Of a DNA stretch of 13,200 nucleotides, positions 8,592 through 13,200 are shown in pieces. The position numbers and the translations under genes are program-made. The notes under the pieces are model-generated. The model was not told where the DNA came from, ran no database searches, and saw only the letters and a list, made by a program, of their open reading frames with translations. Each line of letters begins with the position of its first letter. Within the stretch, counting starts at the first letter, position 1. This DNA is from Chloromonas sp. AAM2 (lineage: Eukaryota; Chlorophyta; Chlorophyceae; Chlamydomonadales; Chlamydomonadaceae), in contig QAXH01005276.1 in the NCBI GenBank assembly GCA_004335635.1, positions 1 to 13,200 of the forward strand. Direction: 5' to 3'.

Positions 8592-9844
8592 AGCACGGGT
8601 AAAATTTTTCCAACTGCTTCTCCAAAGCCAACTCGGAATCCATCTCCACGTGCAAAAGCGGTCAGGGTAATTTCATCACCATCTTGTAAAAAAGAGCGAT
8701 GCTCTCCTGTTGGTAATGTAAGAGGTTGCGTTCCGTTCCACGCTAATTCCAGCATAGACCCATAGCTTTCTTCTGATTTTCCACTAATGGTACCTGATCC
8801 AAATAGATCACCGGCCCGAACGTTGCAACCATTAGCTGTGTGATGCGCAAGTTGCTGAGCGATGGTCCAATATACATTTCGATAATTTGTTCGGCATATT
8901 CTAAACGGCTCGGTCATTTTTTCTGTCTTAAGATGAGCTTCCATTTGGATATCAAAAGACGATGGATTTTTAGGGTTGAGATAAGTAAGTGGTTTCGGCG
9001 ATTGTTTTTGGGCTGAAATTCGAAAAGGCTTCAGAGCTTCAAGGGGAACGACCCACGGAGAAAGAGTAGTGGCCCAGTTTTTAGCCATAAACGGGCCAAG
9101 TGGCTGATATTCCCATGATTGAATATCACGGGCACTCCAGTCATTGAGCAGAACGAGCCCAAAAATATGGGATTCAGCATCATCCACGGAAATGTTGGAC
9201 CCAAGTTTATTTCCTGTTCCGGTTATAAAGCCCATTTCAAGTTCAAAATCTATGCGTGCAGAAGGCTTAAAAGTTGGGTTTTTATCATCGGCATCAATTA
9301 TCTGTCCTTTAGGCCGATGTAAGTCAGTACCGCTTATAACAATGGAGCTGCTTCGCCCGTGATATCCCACCGGCAGGTGTTTCCAATTAGGCATCAAGGC
9401 GTTATTTGGGTCACGAAACATACTCCCGACATTTTTGGCATGCTGTTCGGAGGAATAAAAATCAGTAAAGTCTCCAATCTCAACAGGAAGCACCATTTCT
9501 ACTTTGTTTTGTTGTTTAAAAACCTGTTCCCGCAGCAGTGCATTATCCCGAAGTTCCGGATTATCTGAAGCAAGGAGGTTTTGTAGCCGCTTACGTGCTT
9601 CCGACCACGCAGGCTGTCCTAAGCTTAAATAGAAATTTAAAGTAGCATGCTGAAAAGCAGATTTATGATGAAGATGTGGGCCATTAAAAAAACCTTGTTT
9701 ATCTAAAATGAAAAGATCTACCACATATTCACCAATTGCAGTGCAGAGATGGATATCTCCCTCATCGGTTTCATAAGCTCCATAAGGAAGGTTCTGAAGC
9801 GGAAAATGAGAATCGTGTTCAACCGGAATGAAAGATCTTTTCAT
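8588..9844 (-). CDS. fahA: Fumarylacetoacetase
   Basis: This cytoplasmic enzyme hydrolyses 4-fumarylacetoacetate to fumarate and acetoacetate, the last step of tyrosine/phenylalanine breakdown through homogentisate. At 418 residues it matches the usual full length (about 420). A small N-terminal SH3-like domain (about 1-118) precedes the mixed beta-roll catalytic domain. Key residues, by analogy with mouse FAH, are in place: D128, Y130 and H135 in DFTDFYSSEQH; R144; Y161 in LPVGYHGR; metal ligands E201 and E203 in FELEMGF; D235 in LNDWSARD; and K255 in AKNW. FGSGTISG (348-355) is the conserved glycine loop. The ATG at 9842-9844 fits the family start (short stretch before FPLQNLPYG). It is transcribed alone; no other tyrosine-catabolism gene is in the window. 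No terminator fits after the stop because the neighbouring gene overlaps. Confidence 0.95.
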   Translation of the reverse strand: MKRSFIPVEHDSHFPLQNLPYGAYETDEGDIHLCTAIGEYVVDLFILDKQGFFNGPHLHHKSAFQHATLNFYLSLGQPAWSEARKRLQNLLASDNPELRDNALLREQVFKQQNKVEMVLPVEIGDFTDFYSSEQHAKNVGSMFRDPNNALMPNWKHLPVGYHGRSSSIVISGTDLHRPKGQIIDADDKNPTFKPSARIDFELEMGFITGTGNKLGSNISVDDAESHIFGLVLLNDWSARDIQSWEYQPLGPFMAKNWATTLSPWVVPLEALKPFRISAQKQSPKPLTYLNPKNPSSFDIQMEAHLKTEKMTEPFRICRTNYRNVYWTIAQQLAHHTANGCNVRAGDLFGSGTISGKSEESYGSMLELAWNGTQPLTLPTGEHRSFLQDGDEITLTAFARGDGFRVGFGEAVGKILPVL

Positions 9845-9996
9845 GAGTTATATTTTTATGACCGCGAATATAATGGATTCTAAAGTAGCTGTTTAAAGCG
9901 TAATGCTGTAATATGGAAATCGCTAAAAATTGCTTATTTCCCTGTTTTAGCATTTATTCAAATCAGAGAAGATAAATTTACAATACACCTGTAATT
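9845..9996. promoter_or_regulatory. Divergent promoter region of fumarylacetoacetase and the HU gene pair
   Basis: This 152-bp AT-rich spacer separates outward-reading genes. On the plus strand TAAATTTA, about 20 bp before the first HU start, resembles the Bacteroidota -7 element TAnnTTTG loosely. A 7-bp inverted repeat GCTAAAA (9922-9928) / TTTTAGC (9945-9951) with a 16-nt spacer could be an operator but may be chance. No clear Shine-Dalgarno precedes either start. No additional gene is seen. Confidence 0.3.
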
Positions 9997-10284
9997 ATGA
10001 CAAAATCGGAGGTAATCAAACAGCTATCTGAGGAGCTTGATCTCACTCAAAATGAGACCGAACAGCTCTATGATAGCTTTGTTAGTGGTCTTACTACCCT
10101 ACTCTCAAAAAATAAAGGATTTACGTTACCAGGCTTTGGTAGTTTTTATTCTGAAGTAAGGCCCGAACATACATCTTATAATCCTCATTATAAGCAAATG
10201 ATGAAGATTCCTCCCAAGAAAGTGGTTCATTTCAATCAAAGTAGTACGCTGAAGGAAGAAATAAACGAGGAAAGCGATGAGTGA
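9997..10284 (+). CDS. Small divergent HU/IHF-family DNA-binding protein
   Basis: This 95-residue protein has the HU length and order: two N-terminal helices (about 3-38, starting TKSEVIKQLSEEL), the turn GFTLPGFGSF (41-50), a beta-arm with Asn-Pro at 62-63 where HU proteins carry the DNA-intercalating proline, then IPPKKVVHF (71-79) and a C-terminal helix. The arm is unusual: the common 'GRNP' is SYNP and the arm is aromatic and Met-rich (YKQMM). It ends in an acidic tail (EEINEESDE), so its DNA binding may differ from standard HU. Its end overlaps the start of the next HU gene by 8 bp (ATGAGTGA), indicating coupled translation. It probably forms a homodimer or a heterodimer with the HU domain of that neighbour (inference). 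Confidence 0.85.
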   Translation: MTKSEVIKQLSEELDLTQNETEQLYDSFVSGLTTLLSKNKGFTLPGFGSFYSEVRPEHTSYNPHYKQMMKIPPKKVVHFNQSSTLKEEINEESDE

Positions 10285-11263
10285 GAAGGTAACCTATGGT
10301 GAGATTATAAATGCACTCGCTCAAAAAACGGGATTTAGTAAAAACAAAAGTGAAGCTTTTAGTAAAGCACTCATTGCCCGAATTAAAAAAGATCTTGATG
10401 AAACCGGAAAAGCGTCAATCACCAATTTTGGCAGCTTTAAAGTAAAAGAAATTGCAGAAAGGCAGGGACGAAACCCTCAAACCGGTGAACCAATTACGAT
10501 TCCCGCTCAAAAAAGAGTTACTTTTAGTCCATATAAAGCTCTTCGGGAAGTTGTAAATGCCAAATATGCTCACCTTGAATCTGAATTGGTCGAAGAATCT
10601 GCAGACAGTACAGTAACTAAGGATGAGAAATTTGATTCAGAAAAAGGAGAACACAAACAAAAGGGCGTAAATAGTAATATGCTGGTTATCATAACTGCAA
10701 TTCTGATGATTGCTGTAGTGGCGATGGCCTCTGCCTGGTTTTTGTTAAACAAGGAAGACAGGAGCGTGGCTCAGCAACAAATAGAAACTTCAGCTGAGCG
10801 CTCAACGATTGTTAACAGTGCGGGTACGCAAGAAAAAAGGGAGGTATCCAGCAAAGAACAAATGAATGTTGTTGCCGATCAGCAGGGCCAACAACCAAGT
10901 AATACCGAGATTGCGGAAACAAAAGCGGCTGCTCCCTTACCTGAGATGCGTACGTACAAAGTGAAATCCAATGAATGGTATTGGAGGATCTCAAAGAAAA
11001 TATATGGTAAGGCGCAATATTGGCCTCTCTTATTTGAGCAGAATTATACCGTGGGCGATCATCCTGATTCATTAGCTGAAAATACAGCGTTAAAGATTCC
11101 AGAGCTGCAGGGAGACATGGGCGATTTAACGACAGCTGACTATCAAAAGCTATTTAAGGCAACGATGATGGTATCTGAAGCCTATCATAATGCGGGGCTT
11201 GAAGAAAAGGCCTACGAATATGCAAGCTATTCAAGAAAATGGGAACGGGCGGCTACCCAATAA
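10277..11263 (+). CDS. Membrane-anchored HU-family protein with periplasmic LysM-like domain
   Basis: This 328-residue protein has an unusual order. Residues 5-95 are a canonical HU domain: ITNFGSFKV at 48-56, arm with GRNPQTGEPITIPAQKRV (64-81), including the intercalating proline in RNP. A charged linker (about 100-132) leads to one membrane helix (about 134-157, rich in Ile/Met/Ala/Val). A polar Gln/Ser/Glu-rich linker (160-222) precedes a LysM-like domain (226-276: TYKVKSNEWYWRISKKIYG, then WPLLFEQN and LKIPEL). A helical C-terminal segment (about 285-325) ends the protein. Lys at 126-129 before the helix supports HU inside, LysM outside. It could connect nucleoid DNA to peptidoglycan (inference from domains). 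HU domains fused through a membrane helix to SPOR- or LysM-type wall-binding domains are, as I recall, described in Bacteroidota. Two TAA stops in a row end the gene. Confidence 0.88.
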   Translation: MSEKVTYGEIINALAQKTGFSKNKSEAFSKALIARIKKDLDETGKASITNFGSFKVKEIAERQGRNPQTGEPITIPAQKRVTFSPYKALREVVNAKYAHLESELVEESADSTVTKDEKFDSEKGEHKQKGVNSNMLVIITAILMIAVVAMASAWFLLNKEDRSVAQQQIETSAERSTIVNSAGTQEKREVSSKEQMNVVADQQGQQPSNTEIAETKAAAPLPEMRTYKVKSNEWYWRISKKIYGKAQYWPLLFEQNYTVGDHPDSLAENTALKIPELQGDMGDLTTADYQKLFKATMMVSEAYHNAGLEEKAYEYASYSRKWERAATQ

Positions 11264-11271
11264 TAAATTGA

Positions 11272-12408
11272 TCAAAGGGTTACTAAGTCCAGGAGAATAG
11301 CATCGGCAATTTTTAGCCCCTTTGTGGTAAGTTGAATACGGTCATTGATCCTGACTTTCCCTTGGTCAGCCAGTTTTTGCAGGTAGCTTTTTTGTATGAA
11401 ATTAAAGTGAAAGTCATACTTTTTTTGCAGCTCATCAAAAGAAACGCCTGCCCGGGTTCTGAGGCCAAGCATCAGCCGTTCTTCTGCTAAGTCATCCAGA
11501 TTTAGGTGTTCTTTTTCATGTGGCGTTGCCCAGCCGCTGGCCAGGTAATTTGTGATATTTGGCTTGTTACTCCATCGGGTGGCCGTGTTGTGCTCATCAT
11601 CCCACCAAAAAGAATGAGCTCCCGGACCTAATCCAAGGTAATTTATGTGATTCCAATAGTTAGAGTTATGAACGGCTTCTTTACCCGGTTTAGCATAATT
11701 ACTGACTTCATACTGACGTATGCCAGCCTTCTTAAGTTTTTCCACAACGAGATCAAAATGTTGAGCAACGATCTCATTATCAGGCGGCAAAATTCGGCCT
11801 AATTTAACCTGTTTACCAAGTCGTGTTTGGGGTTCAACTGTGAGGGAGTAAGCAGAAATATGGGGCGGATCAAACTTCAGGATCGTATCAATGTCATGTT
11901 CTAATGAAGTCAGCGTTTGCCCGGGATTTCCATAGATGAGGTCTACGGTGAAAACATTAAAATCCGAAGCTTGCAGTAATTCAAGACAATGATAAGCTTC
12001 CTCAGAATTGTGAGCCCGGTGCATGAAGGTAAGCAGTTCAGGATCAAAGGTCTGTACGCCCATACTGGCTCGGTTTACCCCGGCGGTTTTCAATCCGGAC
12101 AAAAAATCACCCGTCACATCATCGGGATTCATTTCAAAAGTGATTTCACTTGTATCAGCGTCAAATACCTTATGAATAGCATCCAGGATAGAGTCAACTT
12201 GTGATGAGGACAAGAGAGAAGGAGTGCCACCTCCAAAGTAAATAGTTTTTAAGGTTTCTTGTGTGAACCGTGAATCCTTTTTGGAATGAATTTCGCGTAG
12301 CAGCTCATCTACAAACGCTTGTTTGTAATCTTGCCGGGTCACAAAATAAAAATCGCAGTAAGAGCAGGCTTGCTTACAAAAGGGTACGTGTATGTAGAGT
12401 CCGCTCAC
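11272..12408 (-). CDS. hemW: HemW, radical SAM heme chaperone (coproporphyrinogen oxidase-like)
   Basis: HemW-type proteins bind heme and a 4Fe-4S cluster and deliver heme to respiratory proteins; many are misannotated as oxygen-independent coproporphyrinogen oxidase (HemN). At 378 residues it has HemW length, shorter than HemN (about 450). The cluster motif is C11-x3-C15-x2-C18 in PFCKQACSYCDF. The fourth Cys present in true HemN (CxC) is replaced by Phe20, a HemW trait. The SAM-binding GGGTPS is at 59-64, EMNPDD at 92-97 and MGVQTF at 116-121. A C-terminal winged-helix-like HemN_C region follows (LMLGLRTRAGV...). The start is GTG: an in-frame TAA lies just four codons upstream and LYIHVPF begins three residues later, as in relatives. 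Its stop is 8 bp from the convergent HU gene. Confidence 0.92.
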   Translation of the reverse strand: MSGLYIHVPFCKQACSYCDFYFVTRQDYKQAFVDELLREIHSKKDSRFTQETLKTIYFGGGTPSLLSSSQVDSILDAIHKVFDADTSEITFEMNPDDVTGDFLSGLKTAGVNRASMGVQTFDPELLTFMHRAHNSEEAYHCLELLQASDFNVFTVDLIYGNPGQTLTSLEHDIDTILKFDPPHISAYSLTVEPQTRLGKQVKLGRILPPDNEIVAQHFDLVVEKLKKAGIRQYEVSNYAKPGKEAVHNSNYWNHINYLGLGPGAHSFWWDDEHNTATRWSNKPNITNYLASGWATPHEKEHLNLDDLAEERLMLGLRTRAGVSFDELQKKYDFHFNFIQKSYLQKLADQGKVRINDRIQLTTKGLKIADAILLDLVTL

Positions 12409-12424
12409 GGGAAATGATTAATTA

Positions 12425-12472
12425 TAAATGCTCAATGTCAAATGGCAGGTTCCATTTAACATTGAGCATTTA
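12425..12472 (-). promoter_or_regulatory. Long 21-bp-stem hairpin in the hemW leader
   Basis: Arms 12425-12445 and 12452-12472 are complementary over 21 positions with a 6-nt loop. The single non-Watson-Crick position is C-A on the plus strand but G-U on the minus-strand RNA, so the stem is unbroken only in the RNA that carries both genes. It starts 12 bp after the carbonic anhydrase-like stop and ends 16 nt before the hemW GTG. No U-run follows, so it is not a textbook terminator. It may be a terminator of the upstream gene, an RNA-processing site or a translation control element. Confidence 0.6.
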
Positions 12473-12484
12473 AACAGTTTAAAT

Positions 12485-13027
12485 TTACTTGGAATAAAAA
12501 GGATTTTCGTCGTACTGATCTTTTTGCTGATAAGCGCGGGAATACTTCACGTAATTAGAAGCATATTTTGGAATAGATGCGATCTCATCTTCGGTTAGCT
12601 TACGGGCTTTTTTGGCAGGTGAACCCATATACATATAGCCACTTTCCAAGGTTTTTCCCGGCGGAACCAAGGAGCCTGCAGCAACAATTACATCAGGCTC
12701 TATAACCACCTCATCTAAAATGGTAGCATTAATCCCAATGAGAACCCGGTCGTTGATAGTACAGCCATGCACTACAGCGCCGTGCCCAATAGTGACTTCG
12801 TTTCCAATGATAGTGGGACCGGTTTGGTTCATTACATGAATACAAACATTGTCTTGCACATTACTTCGCTCCCCGATCTCGATAAAATTTACATCTCCTC
12901 TTATGGTAACATTAAACCATACACTGCTTTCAGTTCCGAGGGTCACATCGCCGATAATATCAGCGCTGGGTGCTACAAACACGGTGTCATCAAATTGAGG
13001 TGTTTGATTTAGAAATTCGTAAATCAT
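12485..13027 (-). CDS. Gamma-class carbonic anhydrase-like hexapeptide-repeat protein (YrdA/CaiE/PaaY type)
   Basis: This 180-residue cytoplasmic protein folds as a left-handed beta-helix trimer with metal sites between subunits. It may interconvert CO2 and bicarbonate, but many members of this subgroup have no proven activity. Hexapeptide repeats run from about residue 18 to 125 (SADIIGDVTLGTESSVWFNV...). The three zinc-ligand His of Cam are present: H64 (CIHV), H82 and H87 (IGHGAVVHGC). R43 and D45 (IRGD) and Q58 (NVQDN) match Cam's Arg59, Asp61 and Gln75. The long acidic loop of Cam is absent, as in CamH/YrdA proteins. A C-terminal helix follows MYMGSPAKKARKL. The ATG at 13025-13027 gives the usual family N-terminus; no Shine-Dalgarno is seen. 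hemW lies 76 bp downstream on the same strand, behind a strong hairpin, so cotranscription is possible but uncertain. Confidence 0.9.
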   Translation of the reverse strand: MIYEFLNQTPQFDDTVFVAPSADIIGDVTLGTESSVWFNVTIRGDVNFIEIGERSNVQDNVCIHVMNQTGPTIIGNEVTIGHGAVVHGCTINDRVLIGINATILDEVVIEPDVIVAAGSLVPPGKTLESGYMYMGSPAKKARKLTEDEIASIPKYASNYVKYSRAYQQKDQYDENPFYSK

Positions 13028-13108
13028 AAAAAAGGAGTTGTTTTATTAAACAGAAAAAATAAGAAATTTATTGATGAATAGATGACTACGAAGCATAGAA
13101 ATGGAAAC

Positions 13109-13137
13109 TTGATTCATTCGATGTAAGCGCTTACATT
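13109..13137 (+). promoter_or_regulatory. Possible promoter overlapping the operator
   Basis: TTGATT (13109-13114) and TACATT (13132-13137) are spaced by 17 bp, each a 4-of-6 match to the housekeeping sigma hexamers. The palindrome at 13121-13136 would lie across the spacer and -10, a position fitting repression. Weak by itself in AT-rich DNA. Confidence 0.25.
13121..13136. promoter_or_regulatory. LacI/CcpA-family operator (16-bp perfect palindrome)
   Basis: ATGTAAGCGCTTACAT is a perfect 16-bp palindrome with the central CpG and the spacing of LacI-family operators; its inner 14 bp fit the cre consensus TGWAANCGNTNWCA at every fixed position. It lies 50 bp before a possible ATG at 13186 and 94 bp upstream of the carbonic anhydrase-like start. 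It most likely controls the gene to the right, probably for sugar or glycan use, as is common for this regulator family. Confidence 0.6.
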
Positions 13138-13158
13138 ATTTTTATAAATTTTTATGCT

Positions 13159-13171
13159 GCATGTGACATGC
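13159..13171. repeat. Short palindrome between operator and possible start
   Basis: GCATGTGACATGC has two 6-bp arms around a single G. It lies 15 bp before the possible ATG. It may be a second regulatory half-site or a small leader hairpin; the role is unknown. Confidence 0.3.
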
Positions 13172-13185
13172 TTAAATCAGTTTCA

Positions 13186-13200
13186 ATGAATACCAACAGC
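13186..13200 (+). CDS. Possible 5' end of a gene leaving the window
   Basis: An ATG followed by four codons (MNTNS) reaches the window edge, about 50 bp after the operator-like palindrome. Nothing about the product can be said, and the start itself is uncertain. Between 13028 and 13108 I see AT-rich spacer only. Confidence 0.2.

Noticed and set aside
9922..9951. Inverted repeat GCTAAAA/TTTTAGC in the divergent spacer as a definite operator
   Set aside because: Seven AT-rich base pairs with a 16-nt spacer are expected by chance; kept only as a remark in the spacer entry.
10812..11072. 86-codon minus-strand open frame inside the HU-LysM gene
   Set aside because: Antisense to the linker and LysM region; composition is not protein-like and no start context is present.
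11272..12408. Oxygen-independent coproporphyrinogen III oxidase (HemN)
   Set aside because: The fourth Cys of the HemN motif is Phe and the protein is about 80 residues too short at the N-terminus; HemW fits better.
12767..13012. 81-codon plus-strand open frame opposite the carbonic anhydrase-like gene
   Set aside because: It mirrors conserved hexapeptide codons on the other strand and shows no domain or start signal.

Overview
The window reads as ordinary chromosomal DNA of a low-to-moderate GC, Gram-negative member of the Bacteroidota/Balneolota/Rhodothermota side of the tree. This is inferred from the TamA-TamB pair with long Bacteroidota-style proteins, the lipoprotein style (short signal, lipobox ending in Ser-Cys, Thr/Glu/Asp-rich mature start), poor Shine-Dalgarno sequences, and an HU protein fused to a membrane anchor. 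No rRNA, tRNA, IS element, phage gene or CRISPR array is visible. I cannot name a species from the sequence alone.

Layout. Positions 1-219 hold the tail of a Cys-rich protein entering from the left and two imperfect hairpins. Positions 220-6722 (minus strand) form a two-gene operon for outer-membrane biogenesis: tamA (Omp85 barrel with POTRA domains, TTG start), then tamB (1515-residue AsmA-like periplasm-spanning protein) 2 bp downstream. Divergent from it, 6806-8591 (plus) carries an M14 zinc carboxypeptidase lipoprotein and a small three-helix membrane protein. The latter converges on fumarylacetoacetase (8588-9844, minus), and the two stop codons share the same TTAA. A 152-bp divergent spacer follows. 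It leads into two overlapping HU/IHF-family genes (9997-11263, plus): a small soluble HU-like protein and a 328-residue protein with a cytoplasmic HU domain, one membrane helix and a periplasmic LysM-like domain. These converge, 8 bp apart, on hemW (11272-12408, minus, GTG start). Upstream of hemW, on the same strand, lies a gamma-class carbonic anhydrase-like gene (12485-13027). A 21-bp-stem hairpin sits between them. The last 170 bp hold a perfect 16-bp LacI-family-type operator, probably in front of a gene running off to the right.

How they work together. TamA and TamB should form one machine linking inner and outer membrane. The HU pair is the most unusual module: by domain order it could tie nucleoid DNA in the cytoplasm to peptidoglycan in the periplasm, with the small HU as partner or regulator. 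The other genes (tyrosine catabolism, heme delivery, carbonic anhydrase-like, peptidase) are housekeeping or catabolic and show no obvious shared pathway. Functional calls rest on motif recognition by eye; no database search was run.
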